This document shows positions 27,089-36,353 of a stretch of DNA of 64,000 nucleotides, in pieces (position 1 is the first letter of the stretch; each line of letters opens with the position of its first letter). Under the pieces are notes generated by a model. It was not told the origin of the DNA. It searched no databases and saw nothing but the letters and a program-made list of their open reading frames with translations. The DNA comes from Acidobacteriota bacterium (GTDB lineage: Bacteria; Acidobacteriota; Terriglobia; Terriglobales; Acidobacteriaceae). A program made the translations under genes and the position numbers. Location: assembly GCA_021780315.1 (NCBI GenBank), contig JAJXYY010000033.1:248001-312000 (forward strand), written 5' to 3'.

Positions 27089-28432
27089 ATGATCGACGCA
27101 ACTCTATCCATACTTACCGACCTGGTTCACGATGCCGCTCATCCGCTGACCGGTTCGACCGGCGACTACGATTCGCTGCTGGAATTGGTTGGAGATGCCC
27201 GCTTTGTGCTGCTCGGCGAGGCCTCGCATGGAACCCATGAGTTTTATCGAGAGCGAGCCCGCATCACGCAGCGGCTTATCCGCGAGAAGGGCTTCCGTGC
27301 CATTGCGATCGAAGGCGATTGGCCCGACGCCTATCGGGTGAACCGCTATGTCCAGGGCGACAACTCCGATCCAGACGCTGTTCAGGCCCTGAGTGGGTTC
27401 AGTCGCTTTCCGGCGTGGATGTGGCGCAATGCCGACGTTCTGGATTTCGTCGGCTGGCTGCGGAGCTTCAACGATGCGTTGGAACCACCCACGCGTATTG
27501 GATTTTACGGACTTGATCTGTACAGTCTGCATGCTTCGATGGAGCGCGTTCTGCGTTATCTGGACCGGGTTGATGCAGACGCAGCGCACCGCGCCCGCAT
27601 CCGGTATGCCTGCTTCGATGAGTTCGGAGACGATCCTCAGTCATACGGCTATACATCAGGACTTGGATTGCGGCCGTCCTGCGAGAAGGAAGCGGTATCG
27701 GAGTTGGTCGATCTGCAACAAAGCGCACTGCGCTATGCCCGCATGGATGGACTGATTGCGGTCGAGCGTTTCTTCGATGCAGAGCAGAATGCCCGCGTAG
27801 TCAAGGATGCTGAGGAGTACTACCGCACGATGTTTCATGAGTCGGTTTCATCCTGGAACCTGCGCGATCGGCACATGATGGAAACTCTCGATGCCCTGAA
27901 CAACTACTTCGAGCGAAGGAGGCCGCCCGCTAAGATCGTCGTCTGGGCCCACAACTCCCACGTCGGCGATGCCCGCGCCACCCAAATGGGCCGCGCCGGT
28001 GAGTGGAATATTGGTCAACTGATTCGCGAGACGTACGGGGAGGAGTGTCGCAGCATCGGCTTCACTACCTACTCCGGAACGGTTACTGCGGCATCCGGAT
28101 GGGACAGTCCAGCGGAACGCAAACGAGTTCTACCGGCGCGAACGGACAGCTATGAAGGCGTATTCCATCTGATCGGAGTTCCAGCCTTCTCGCTTGCGCT
28201 GCGAAAGGGTTCTCGCGTGGCCGAGGGACTTCGCGAGCCACTGCTGGAGCGCGCCATTGGTGTGGTCTACCGCCCTGCGACGGAGCTGGCCAGCCACTAC
28301 TTTAATGCGAGCCTTTCGGGCCAGTTCGATGCCATCATCCACTTTGACCAGACTCGGGCAGTGGAACCGCTGGAACCGATCGGCTTGCCTCCATCGGGTG
28401 AACCGGCTGAGACCTTCCCTTCCGGCATCTAA
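27089..28432 (+). CDS. Erythromycin esterase family protein
   Basis: 447 residues of the Ere/EreA-like superfamily. The landmark segments are LLGEASHGTHEFYRERA (with the catalytic-region histidine), IAIEGDWPDAYRVNRYV, IGFYGLDLYSL, VVWAHNSHVGDARAT and GEWNIGQLIRE. Most chromosomal members are not macrolide-resistance enzymes; the closest known arrangement is the C-terminal half of mycobacterial Rv2030c, where an Ere-like domain is joined to a phosphoribosyltransferase. Here the two are adjacent separate genes on one strand, 91 bases apart. The start at 27089 is chosen for GGGAGGG upstream; an earlier in-frame ATG falls in the tandem repeat. Confidence 0.88.
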   Translation: MIDATLSILTDLVHDAAHPLTGSTGDYDSLLELVGDARFVLLGEASHGTHEFYRERARITQRLIREKGFRAIAIEGDWPDAYRVNRYVQGDNSDPDAVQALSGFSRFPAWMWRNADVLDFVGWLRSFNDALEPPTRIGFYGLDLYSLHASMERVLRYLDRVDADAAHRARIRYACFDEFGDDPQSYGYTSGLGLRPSCEKEAVSELVDLQQSALRYARMDGLIAVERFFDAEQNARVVKDAEEYYRTMFHESVSSWNLRDRHMMETLDALNNYFERRRPPAKIVVWAHNSHVGDARATQMGRAGEWNIGQLIRETYGEECRSIGFTTYSGTVTAASGWDSPAERKRVLPARTDSYEGVFHLIGVPAFSLALRKGSRVAEGLREPLLERAIGVVYRPATELASHYFNASLSGQFDAIIHFDQTRAVEPLEPIGLPPSGEPAETFPSGI

Positions 28433-28815
28433 TATGCCGTCTGCTCTCGCAGCATGCCACATTTGATGGAGATGCTACCAGCCCCGGCAGTCGGATCGAA
28501 GGGATGAAAGCGGAGCGCGGCGAAGACCCATTGGACAACGGTGCCGCATTCGCAGGGCGCACGCCTAAGCAGCGAAGGACCAGAAACGAAGTTGAGGCAT
28601 CCGCAAGCCTCCGCAAAGTTCGTCGAGGTCCAAGCCCGCATCCAGCACACAAGGGCTCATGATTCAGTGCAGGGAGTCTTACATGTCTCAGAGGGTGCCA
28701 CACGCAACGTAGCAGCCGGCAAGCCCGCGGAAAACGAGCCGGCCCTGTTGGCAAACCCTTGCTTTGCAATACCGATTGCACCATCGGGCGTCCGACATTC
28801 TATGATCGAGACATC
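28433..28815. other. Intergenic region before trhO; no gene recognised
   Basis: A 383-base gap. Short open frames on both strands cross it, but none has a ribosome site, a domain pattern or good fit with neighbours. I see no clear promoter or repeat. Confidence 0.45.
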
Positions 28816-29538
28816 GTGTCTTACACCATTGCAGCCTTCTATCGATTCGTTGCTCTCCCTCAGCCGGAAGCTCTGCGAGATGAGCTTCTCGCCATCTTTG
28901 TCGACGGCGATCTCCGTGGCACCATGCTGATTGCCGAAGAGGGTGTGAACGGCACCATGGCCGGTTCACCCCTCACGATCGAGCGGTTGTTGCAACTGCT
29001 CACAGACAAGGTGGGATTGGAACGGAGTGAAGTGAAGTTCTCCCACGCCGAGGAGTGCCCGTTCCAGCGGCTCAAGTTTCGGGTCAAGCAGGAGATCATC
29101 ACCTTTCGCAAAGCCAAGGTTGATCCAAGCCGTCCAGGACAGTACGTACCAACACAACACTGGAACGCCCTGATCGCCGATCAGGACGTGCTGCTGCTTG
29201 ACACACGCAATCGCTACGAGACAGACATAGGCACCTTCGCTGGAGCACTCATTCCCGGCACCGAGACCTTTTCCGACTTCGTCACCTATGTGCGCGAGAA
29301 TCTCGATCCAGCCACGCATCGTAAGGTCGCGATGTTCTGCACGGGAGGAATTCGCTGTGAAAAAGCATCAGCTTTTCTGCTGCAGGAGGGCTTTCAGGAT
29401 GTCTACCATCTGCAAGGCGGGATACTGAAGTACCTCGAAGACGTGCCACAGCAGGACAGCCAATGGCATGGGGCCTGCTATGTCTTCGACCGCCGAGTCT
29501 CGGTCGAACATGCAGATTTTGAAGACTCGTCCGGCTAA
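28816..29538 (+). CDS. trhO: tRNA uridine(34) hydroxylase TrhO (YceA-type rhodanese protein)
   Basis: 240 residues. The N-terminal acylphosphatase-like domain (SYTIAAFYRFVALP, EEGVNGTMAG) and the rhodanese domain (VLLLDTRNRYETDIGTF) are those of TrhO, which makes 5-hydroxyuridine at tRNA position 34 with oxygen. The active-loop cysteine is in FCTGGIRCEKASAF, the family signature. It is shorter than E. coli TrhO (~350), lacking the cysteine-rich C-terminal part, like many oxygen-using bacterial members. The GTG start at 28816 is a guess based on where similarity should begin; a TTG at 28759 is the alternative, and neither has a good ribosome site. Confidence 0.85.
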   Translation: MSYTIAAFYRFVALPQPEALRDELLAIFVDGDLRGTMLIAEEGVNGTMAGSPLTIERLLQLLTDKVGLERSEVKFSHAEECPFQRLKFRVKQEIITFRKAKVDPSRPGQYVPTQHWNALIADQDVLLLDTRNRYETDIGTFAGALIPGTETFSDFVTYVRENLDPATHRKVAMFCTGGIRCEKASAFLLQEGFQDVYHLQGGILKYLEDVPQQDSQWHGACYVFDRRVSVEHADFEDSSG

Positions 29539-29676
29539 GCCAACACGCTTACTGCTGGAGAAGTTCGGTGCGCCAGCGTGTCTTCTTTGCCCGGCTTCGC
29601 TGCTCAACCTCTGTACCATAGGATCAAGATCACGCTGCACCAGCAGCGAAACCTGCGAACACGCATCGAATAACCT

Positions 29677-31218
29677 ATGCCTTTACCAGATACTGCTACC
29701 GAGCTGCCCACCCCATCGGACTTGGAACGTGACCCCTTCCGCTTCGGCTTCGTGAATACCTATGCGCGATTGCCGGAGCGTTTGTATGCGCGGCTCAACC
29801 CAACGCCGGTAGCGGCGCCACGCCTGATCAAGGTCAATGTGGAACTCTCCCGCACCCTGGGCCTCGATCCGCAAGCACTTGCCAGCAATACCGGCGTAGA
29901 GATACTCGCAGGCAATCGCATCCCCATCGACGCAGAACCTCTGGCGCTCGCCTACGCTGGACATCAGTTCGGACACTTTGTCCCGCAACTGGGCGACGGT
30001 CGCACCAACCTGCTGGGCGAGGTGATAGCCCGTGACGGTGCCCGATACGACATCCAACTCAAAGGCTCCGGCCCTACCCCATTCTCGCGGCGCGGCGATG
30101 GTCGGGCCGCGCTCGGTCCGGTGTTACGCGAGTATCTCGTCAGCGAAGCCATGGCTGCCCTCGGCGTGCCAACCACACGCGCTCTGGCCGCCGTAACCAC
30201 TGGAGAACGGGTACTGCGTGAAGTCGAACTGCCCGGAGCCATCCTGACCCGCGTGGCGGCAAGCCACCTGCGCGTGGGCACTTTCCAGTACTTCGCGGCA
30301 CAAGGCGACACCGAAGCCATCCGCGTGCTGGCCGACTATGCCATCGCACGGCACTATCCCGAGGCCGCAAACGCGCAGCAGCCATATCGAGCGCTGCTGG
30401 ATGGCGTCATCGCACGACAGGCAAGTTTGATCGCACAGTGGATGCTGCTAGGCTTCGTCCATGGCGTGATGAATACGGACAATTCGTCTATCTCCGGCGA
30501 GACCATCGACTACGGGCCCTGCGCGTTTATGGAGGCGTACGATCCGAACATGGTCTTCAGTTCCATTGATCGCCAGGGACGCTACTCGTACAGCAACCAG
30601 CCACACGCCGCCCACTGGAATCTGGCGCGGTTAGCCGAGTCGCTGCTACCCCTGATGACACAGGAAGCAGGTAGCGAAGAAACTGCCCTGGCCGCTGCCT
30701 ACGACGCGCTCGCAGCCTTCAGCAATCAGTTCGAGGCAGCCCGTTCCGCCGGACTGCGCCGCAAGCTTGGATTAGCCACCGAGCGTGCCGGCGATACAGA
30801 GCTTGCGCACGATCTGCTGGGACGCATGGCCGCCAATCACGCCGACTTCACCCTGACCTTCCGCCGTCTATGCGATGCCGCTGCTATGCCGGAAGCAGAC
30901 CTAGCTGTGCGCGCACTGTTTGCCGATCCCACCGCCTATGACTCCTGGGCAATGCAATGGCGCCAACGCCTGCAGCAGGAGTCAGTCTCGACACAGCAAC
31001 GGACTACTTCGATGCGCATCGCCAATCCGTTGTTTATCCCCCGCAATCACATGGTAGAAGACGCAATCGATGCAGCCGTAGAGCGAAAGGATTTCCAACC
31101 GTTCGAGCAGTTGCTGGCAGTCGTGACAGACCCCTTCGAATACCGGCCGAATCTCGAACGGTACTCCTCCCCCGCACGCCCGGAACAGCGCGTCAGCCAG
31201 ACATTCTGCGGAACCTGA
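29677..31218 (+). CDS. selO: SelO (YdiU/UPF0061) protein adenylyltransferase
   Basis: A 513-residue pseudokinase that transfers AMP from ATP to proteins, linked to oxidative-stress responses. Recognisable parts are [52 protein letters not shown] (nucleotide-binding lysine and arginines) and [19 protein letters not shown] (metal-binding Asn and Asp). Length agrees with bacterial SelO (~480-520). It follows trhO on the same strand after ~140 bases. The C-terminal end lacks an obvious CxxC redox motif. Confidence 0.93.
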   Translation: MPLPDTATELPTPSDLERDPFRFGFVNTYARLPERLYARLNPTPVAAPRLIKVNVELSRTLGLDPQALASNTGVEILAGNRIPIDAEPLALAYAGHQFGHFVPQLGDGRTNLLGEVIARDGARYDIQLKGSGPTPFSRRGDGRAALGPVLREYLVSEAMAALGVPTTRALAAVTTGERVLREVELPGAILTRVAASHLRVGTFQYFAAQGDTEAIRVLADYAIARHYPEAANAQQPYRALLDGVIARQASLIAQWMLLGFVHGVMNTDNSSISGETIDYGPCAFMEAYDPNMVFSSIDRQGRYSYSNQPHAAHWNLARLAESLLPLMTQEAGSEETALAAAYDALAAFSNQFEAARSAGLRRKLGLATERAGDTELAHDLLGRMAANHADFTLTFRRLCDAAAMPEADLAVRALFADPTAYDSWAMQWRQRLQQESVSTQQRTTSMRIANPLFIPRNHMVEDAIDAAVERKDFQPFEQLLAVVTDPFEYRPNLERYSSPARPEQRVSQTFCGT

Positions 31219-31367
31219 CCGGCCAGCCCCTGACGATGGCAATCATCCCGTCGACTGATCCCTCACGGCTCAAATCTGCTGACTGTGACTAAAGTCCCTG
31301 CAATGGTTTTCGTTTCTCCCTAAAGTCGTAACAGAGCTGAACGCAACCAGCCTCATGGGAGACCTTT

Positions 31368-31691
31368 ATGGACTACGCATTCCTCACCGACTTGCAGACA
31401 GAGTTAGAGCTTCCCGCCCAAGGCATCCTCAGCCGCGTGATTCAAAAAGATGAGCATGTCAACATCACGCTCTTTGGCTTCTCTGCAGGAGAGTCTCTCT
31501 CGGCACACTCCGCACCGACACCGGCCGTACTCTACTTCCTCCAAGGCGAAGCAGAGGTCCAGCTGGGTGAGTCAACGGTCCAGGCCAGACAAGGTTCGTT
31601 CGTCTACATGCCACCACAGTTGCTTCATGCGATCACAGCGCAATCCCCCACGCGTATGCTGCTGGTTCAAATTAAGGTGGCTGCAAACTAG
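31368..31691 (+). CDS. Small cupin-domain protein
   Basis: A single-domain cupin of 107 residues. Barrel motif 1 (SAHSAPTPAVLYFLQGEAEV) and motif 2 (FVYMPPQLLHAITA) keep two of the usual metal-binding histidines. Such small cupins bind a metal and often a small effector or act as thiol/sugar-linked enzymes; no specific role can be claimed. GGGAG six bases before the ATG supports the start. It stands alone between selO and the polyferredoxin gene. Confidence 0.85.
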   Translation: MDYAFLTDLQTELELPAQGILSRVIQKDEHVNITLFGFSAGESLSAHSAPTPAVLYFLQGEAEVQLGESTVQARQGSFVYMPPQLLHAITAQSPTRMLLVQIKVAAN

Positions 31692-31789
31692 TGCGCGTCT
31701 CTGCATACGCTCCTAGTCACCCGTAGATGTTTTGACCTGCCCGGATCTTCAATCGGCCACCACGACAATCGCGGGCAACGGAAGGTTCC

Positions 31790-32920
31790 ATGCAAGTCAT
31801 ACCGACGACAACGGCTGCGGTCAGTTCAGCGAAAGATAGCGTGTCGATGCCAGCAAAGCGTTTCGTGCGTCGCCTCCTGCCAGACCGATCCCAGGCAGTT
31901 CGCCACTGCGTGCAGGCTGTGTTTCTGGCGCTGAACGCATGGATCGCAATTGAGTTCGTCATCTGGGTCCGCTTCTTTGAAAGCCAGGGGCGGACGCCAT
32001 TCATCGAGCGTCCGGCCGGCGTCGATGGGTGGCTTCCCATCGCAGGCTTGATGAACCTCAAGTACTTCCTGATGTCGAGTCAAATGCCGGAGATTCATCC
32101 CTCCGCAATGGTGCTGGCTGCCGTCTTTCTACTGTCGAGTTTGTTTATCAAGAAAGTATTCTGCTCCTGGCTATGCCCCGTGGGCACCATCTCGGAGTAT
32201 CTCTGGAAGCTAGGACGCAAACTCTTCCGAAACAGCCTGATCCTTCCGCGCTGGCTCGACCTGCCCCTGCGCAGCCTGAAGTATCTCTTGATGGGCTTCT
32301 TCCTCATACTGGTGCTCAGCATGTCGGCGGAGTCCATCCACGACTTTATGCTTGCACCGTTCGGCATCGTAGCCGACGTCAAGATGCTCAACTTCTTTCG
32401 TAATCTAGGCCTCATCGGAGTGGTGGTTCTAGCCAGCCTCATCCTGCTTTCGGTCGTCATTCAAAACTTCTGGTGCCGGTTTCTCTGTCCCTATGGAGCG
32501 CTGATGGGCATCGTATCCACGCTCAGTCCAGTGCGAATCCGCCGCGATACCACTGCGTGCATCGACTGTGGCAAGTGCGCCAAAGCCTGCCCGTCCCATC
32601 TCCCAGTCGACCAATTGATACAGATTCAATCCCTGGAATGCACCAGTTGCATGGAATGTGTCGCCGCGTGCCCCGCAAGTCATGCACTGCAACTCGCACT
32701 CGCTCCGCACGCACTCGCCACGGATAACCACACTGTCTCCGCCCCCACGATCGAACGCTGGCGCGGTCGAGTTCTGAAGCCACATGCAATCGTCGCGGCC
32801 CTGGCGCTTATCTTCTTCGGGTTGATCGGCCTTGCTCGCGCGACCGGACACTGGCAGACCACAATCTCACCCGATGTCTATCGACAGATGGTTCCCCATG
32901 CGAACGAGTACGAACACTAG
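31790..32920 (+). CDS. NapH/NosR-like membrane polyferredoxin (4Fe-4S)
   Basis: 376 residues with about five transmembrane helices and four cysteine motifs: FCSWLCPVG and WCRFLCPYGALMG in the membrane part, then CIDCGKCAKACP and CTSCMECVAACP, two 4Fe-4S clusters of the bacterial ferredoxin type on the cytoplasmic side. This is the NapH/CcoG/NosR-C-terminal arrangement that moves electrons from the quinone pool or a flavoprotein. No nap, nos or cco genes are adjacent, so its partner is unknown. GGAAGG precedes the ATG. Its stop is 11 bases from the convergent Crp/Fnr gene, and the neighbouring RIC and nitroreductase suggest a role under low oxygen or NO stress. Confidence 0.88.
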   Translation: MQVIPTTTAAVSSAKDSVSMPAKRFVRRLLPDRSQAVRHCVQAVFLALNAWIAIEFVIWVRFFESQGRTPFIERPAGVDGWLPIAGLMNLKYFLMSSQMPEIHPSAMVLAAVFLLSSLFIKKVFCSWLCPVGTISEYLWKLGRKLFRNSLILPRWLDLPLRSLKYLLMGFFLILVLSMSAESIHDFMLAPFGIVADVKMLNFFRNLGLIGVVVLASLILLSVVIQNFWCRFLCPYGALMGIVSTLSPVRIRRDTTACIDCGKCAKACPSHLPVDQLIQIQSLECTSCMECVAACPASHALQLALAPHALATDNHTVSAPTIERWRGRVLKPHAIVAALALIFFGLIGLARATGHWQTTISPDVYRQMVPHANEYEH

Positions 32921-32931
32921 ACTGCTTCAAG

Positions 32932-33636
32932 CTAAGACGACGCGCTGAGCAGTCCGCGAAGCCCTTTCAAATCCTTGACGACGATCTGTCGCGCATCGAC
33001 ATTCAGCAGACCCTCGGCCTGTAGGCGCATCAGATTTCGCGAGATGAGTTCGCGCACGGTGCCAAGCTGGCTGGCTAGCTCCTGATGGCTCGACGGCAGT
33101 TGAAACTCGATGCCACTTTCAGTTTGCCTACCCTCACTTTCTGCCAGTCGGACCAGCGCAGCAATCAAACGCTGTCGAATCGTCGTAAACGATAGCTCTT
33201 CGATGATGCCCACCAGTCGTCGTAGTCGCGCACCGACTACGGCCAGAACCTTCAGTGCCACTTCTGGATGCTCCATGCAGAACGCCTGAAAATCGCGCCG
33301 CGAGATGAAGGCGATCTCTGCATGCTCGATCGCCACCGCGGATGCCGGGTAGGTGCCACCGTCGAAGACAGGCAATTCAGCGACGCAATCGCCCGGTTGA
33401 TTGATGGCCAGTACCTGTTCACGACCTCCCTGCGAGGTCTTGAAGATACGCACCCTGCCCCAACCAATGATGTGCAGCCCGTGGCAGATCTCGCCTTCCG
33501 AAAAAAGCAGTTCCCCTGCCTCAAATCGCTTGCGTACGGTTCGCACCGCCAGCAGTTTGATCTCTTCAGAACTCAGGCTCGACAACAAGGCGGTCTTTTG
33601 CAGGACCGCGCCAATATCCATCCGTTGCGTGATCAT
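32932..33636 (-). CDS. Crp/Fnr family transcriptional regulator
   Basis: 234 residues: a cyclic-nucleotide-binding-like barrel (about 1-130, FEAGELLFSEGE, GDCVAELPVFDGG), a dimer helix and a C-terminal winged HTH (SSHQELASQLGTVRELISRNLMRLQ). The recognition helix reads E-L-I-S-R, the E-xx-S-R pattern of FNR-type proteins, which contact TGAT half-sites. There is no N-terminal FNR cysteine cluster, so it is not a classical 4Fe-4S oxygen sensor; the effector is unknown. GTGAT-N4-ATCAC palindromes 8 kb away are plausible targets. The start is uncertain: ATG at 33636 or 33621, or TTG at 33660, none with a strong ribosome site. Confidence 0.9.
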   Translation of the reverse strand: MITQRMDIGAVLQKTALLSSLSSEEIKLLAVRTVRKRFEAGELLFSEGEICHGLHIIGWGRVRIFKTSQGGREQVLAINQPGDCVAELPVFDGGTYPASAVAIEHAEIAFISRRDFQAFCMEHPEVALKVLAVVGARLRRLVGIIEELSFTTIRQRLIAALVRLAESEGRQTESGIEFQLPSSHQELASQLGTVRELISRNLMRLQAEGLLNVDARQIVVKDLKGLRGLLSASS

Positions 33637-33820
33637 GCTGTGCAGTCTAGCAGCCAACAAATGCCCCTAGCCAATCTCTCACACCGCGCGGAGATTTCCG
33701 CCGGAGACAGCACATCGTGGCAGCTCCCAGTCGAACTCTCATCACAAATCATGCCGGCTGGCACTTAAGTCACTGAGTCCTGTCTCGCCTTTGATTAGCG
33801 TAGACGGTGAGGACATCGAC

Positions 33821-34537
33821 ATGCCAACCGCAATCAAACAAGTTCGCGATCTAGCTATGGAACAGCCATCCTCCGTGCGGGTATTTGAACGCTTCGGAAT
33901 TGACTACTGCTGCGGCGGCAGAAAATCGCTGGCGCAAGTATGTCAGGAGCAGCAGATTCCGCTGGCGGACCTTCTACAAGGCCTCGCAGAGGCCGCACAT
34001 GCAACACCGCAAATGGCCGACCCGTGGACGACGGCTTCGTTGGAAGATTTGGCAACTTATATCGTGACCGCGTGTCACGGACCCACCCGCTTGGAACTCG
34101 AGCGACTCACCACCTTGGCATTCAAAGTCCACCATCGGCATGGTGCAACCCATCCAGAACTCGCCCGCATCCAGTCGCTGGTCCACCAGATTCTGGAAGA
34201 GATGACGCCGCACATGGAGAAGGAGGAGCGGGTTCTATTTCCGTACATCGTTGGCCTCGAACGGGCTGATCAGAGCGGATCGCCAAAGCCCTATGCTTGC
34301 TTCGGCGACGTCGCAAATCCCATCGCCGCGATGATGGCCGAACACGACATCGTCGGCAGCGCGCTCACCGAGATCAACGTACTGACCAGCAACTATCAAC
34401 TGCCGGATGGTGCTTGCCCAACCTATCACGCCCTCTATACAACACTCGCAGAGTTTGACGCTCTTACTCGTCACCACGTGGAACTCGAAAACAGCATATT
34501 GTTTCCTCGCGCGATCGCGCTGTCTGGAAAGAAATGA
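33821..34537 (+). CDS. Iron-sulfur cluster repair di-iron protein (RIC/ScdA/YtfE)
   Basis: A 238-residue RIC protein that repairs Fe-S clusters damaged by nitric oxide or peroxide. The N-terminal ScdA_N domain has FERFGIDYCCGGRKSL (C30-C31); the hemerythrin-like four-helix bundle follows with di-iron ligands visible in KVHHRHGATH, MTPHMEKEERVLFP, MAEHDIVG and TRHHVELENSILFP. Length is typical (~220-240). The start at 33821 follows GGTGAGGA; an upstream GTG-type extension is not needed. It overlaps the nitroreductase by four bases (ATGA), is divergent from the Crp/Fnr gene, and may be controlled by it. Confidence 0.93.
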   Translation: MPTAIKQVRDLAMEQPSSVRVFERFGIDYCCGGRKSLAQVCQEQQIPLADLLQGLAEAAHATPQMADPWTTASLEDLATYIVTACHGPTRLELERLTTLAFKVHHRHGATHPELARIQSLVHQILEEMTPHMEKEERVLFPYIVGLERADQSGSPKPYACFGDVANPIAAMMAEHDIVGSALTEINVLTSNYQLPDGACPTYHALYTTLAEFDALTRHHVELENSILFPRAIALSGKK

Positions 34538-35199
34538 GCATGTCCCCCGCAACACAGTGCCCGCCGCTGATTCACGATCTGCTGTCCCGGCGATTCAGCC
34601 CGTGCGCATTTGAACCTCGTCCGGTCGACCAACACCATCTGCTTGCCCTCTTTGAGGCGGCGCGATGGTCGGCCTCCGCCGGTAACGAGCAGCCCTGGAG
34701 CTACATCGTGGCAACCCGCAGCGAGTCCGATGAGTTCGCCCGCATGCTCGACTGCGTCGGACGAATCAACCTGTCCTGGGCGCGGCTAGCAGCGGTTCTC
34801 ATGATCGGTTGTGTACGGCTCAGCCTGCAGCGTGGCGGCTTGTACCCAACAGCCGAACACGACCTCGGACTCGCCTCGGCCAGCCTTGTCTTCGAAGCCA
34901 CTGCACGCGGTCTCGGAGTCCATCAGATGACCGTGATAGACCGCGAGAAGATTCGCGATGTATACCACGTTCCGACCGGTATCTCCGTCATGACCATGCT
35001 CGCCATCGGCTATCCCGAGGCGAATCCCTCAGCGACAAAAACAGTGACCAGCGACCTGCGAACACCCCGATTCCGAAAGCCACTCAGCAGCTTTGTCTTC
35101 TCAGGCGCATGGTCCAACGCCTGGCTGCCTGCACAGGCGACACCCCACCTTGAACAGGCCAATGCCAGACTAACTCCACACTCTTCCTGCAGCCGGTAG
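34534..35199 (+). CDS. Nitroreductase family FMN protein
   Basis: 221 residues of the nitroreductase fold: RRFSPCAFEPRPVDQHHLLALFEAARWSASAGNEQPW (FMN phosphate-binding arginine and Ser/Asn region, shown as separate parts of one N-terminal stretch), HDLGLASASLVFEATARGLG and MTMLAIGYPE. It reduces quinone-, nitro- or unsaturated substrates with NAD(P)H; which one cannot be said. Its start codon lies within the end of the RIC gene (ATGA), so the two are translationally coupled, which points to a shared redox/NO-damage role. Mycobacterial Acg, also a nitroreductase-fold protein, is co-regulated with dormancy genes but is longer. Confidence 0.9.
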   Translation: MSMSPATQCPPLIHDLLSRRFSPCAFEPRPVDQHHLLALFEAARWSASAGNEQPWSYIVATRSESDEFARMLDCVGRINLSWARLAAVLMIGCVRLSLQRGGLYPTAEHDLGLASASLVFEATARGLGVHQMTVIDREKIRDVYHVPTGISVMTMLAIGYPEANPSATKTVTSDLRTPRFRKPLSSFVFSGAWSNAWLPAQATPHLEQANARLTPHSSCSR

Positions 35200-35207
35200 C
35201 TGCACAC

Positions 35208-36353
35208 TCACTCCTGTACCACCGCCTTCACCAACTGGCGCGGAGAGTCAGGATTGATGCCGCGGGCAATTGCCATGCTGTACGCCAGCAGTTGCAACGG
35301 AACCACCTCCAGCATCGTTGCCAGCAAATCGCTGGTCGCAGGTATAAAGAGACAAGCCTCGCTGAAGCGGGGAACTTCTTCGTCACCCTCTGTCGCCAGC
35401 GCAACGATACGCGCGCCTTGTGTTCGCATCTCTCTCATCAGTTGAAGCACCTTGGAGTAGCGCAGAACAGAATCCGGGTCCGCGCGATCCACCGTCGCAA
35501 TCATGATGAGCGGTGCAGCCTGACTGACCAGTGCGTTCGGCCCATGCTTCAGTTCTCCGGTCGGGTAGCCTTCAGCGTTCAGATACGCAGACTCTTTCAA
35601 CTTCAAGGCTCCCTCACGCGCAATCGCATAGTGCACACCACGCCCCAGATAAAGAAAGCTGGACGAGTTCACCAACTCGGGTGCGAGCGCTTCAATCTTC
35701 GCGTGCCACTCCGGCAACGCGCTCTGTAAAAGTCCGGGAATCTCGCGCAACCGCTTCGCATTCACCTCGGCAGCCTTCTCGTCCATCGTCCCGCGGAACC
35801 TGGCCAACTCCAGCGCGAAGCAATACAGAACTGCCAACTGGGTGGTAAAGCTCTTGGTTGCTGGAATAGCCTTCTCCACACCCGCCAGCGTCGGCAGCGA
35901 TATCGCCGCCTCCCGTGCCATCGTGGAATCGGCTTTGTTTGTAACGGCAATCGTTGCAAGATTGCGTGCCTGTGCCTTGCGCAATGCAGCCAGCGTATCT
36001 GCCGTCTCGCCGGACTGCGACAGCACCAGTACGCCAGGGTTATGCAACGTGTGGCTCGAACTATAGGTGTACTCGCTGGCATACTCGACATCGACCGGGA
36101 CGCCAGCCATATCCTCAATCATGATCTCGCCTGCCAGCCCAGCATGACGACTGGAGCCGCTGGCAGCAATGACCAGTCGCTCCCGCTCTCCGACAATCTC
36201 CAGTAGTCTCCCGAGGGGTTCTTGTGGCTCCATCGCATCCGGAAGATATCGTGCAATGGTTGCAGCGAGTGCCTGCGGCTGCTCGTAGATCTCACGCAAC
36301 ATCGCATGAGAAAAGTTTGTGGCCGGCGGGGTATTGCTCGTAGGATTCGTCAT
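35208..36353 (-). CDS. SIS-domain aminosugar-phosphate isomerase/deaminase (GlmS C-terminal / NagB-II-like)
   Basis: 381 residues with two sugar-isomerase (SIS) domains. HAMLREIYEQPQAL opens it as in GlmS after its glutaminase domain; SGSSRHAG, SQSGETADTLAALR and GRGVHYAIAREGALKLKESAY are the substrate-binding loops, and the tail NPDSPRQLVKAVVQE matches the isomerase C-terminus. The glutamine-hydrolysing N-terminal half is absent, so it should be the NagB-II type (glucosamine-6-phosphate deaminase) or a related isomerase rather than a synthase. That fits the GH20 hexosaminidase and LacI regulator some 8-11 kb away. It ends 9 bases from the convergent nitroreductase end. Confidence 0.85.
   Translation of the reverse strand: MTNPTSNTPPATNFSHAMLREIYEQPQALAATIARYLPDAMEPQEPLGRLLEIVGERERLVIAASGSSRHAGLAGEIMIEDMAGVPVDVEYASEYTYSSSHTLHNPGVLVLSQSGETADTLAALRKAQARNLATIAVTNKADSTMAREAAISLPTLAGVEKAIPATKSFTTQLAVLYCFALELARFRGTMDEKAAEVNAKRLREIPGLLQSALPEWHAKIEALAPELVNSSSFLYLGRGVHYAIAREGALKLKESAYLNAEGYPTGELKHGPNALVSQAAPLIMIATVDRADPDSVLRYSKVLQLMREMRTQGARIVALATEGDEEVPRFSEACLFIPATSDLLATMLEVVPLQLLAYSMAIARGINPDSPRQLVKAVVQE

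Noticed and set aside
27089..28432. Macrolide resistance gene
   Set aside because: Membership of the erythromycin esterase superfamily alone does not show macrolide hydrolysis; context points to stress functions.
28429..28650. Small minus-strand frame with several cysteines after the Ere-like gene
   Set aside because: No ribosome site, no recognisable family, and it overlaps the end of the Ere-like gene.
35208..36353. SIS-domain protein as full GlmS
   Set aside because: The glutaminase half is missing, and the gene starts directly at the isomerase part.
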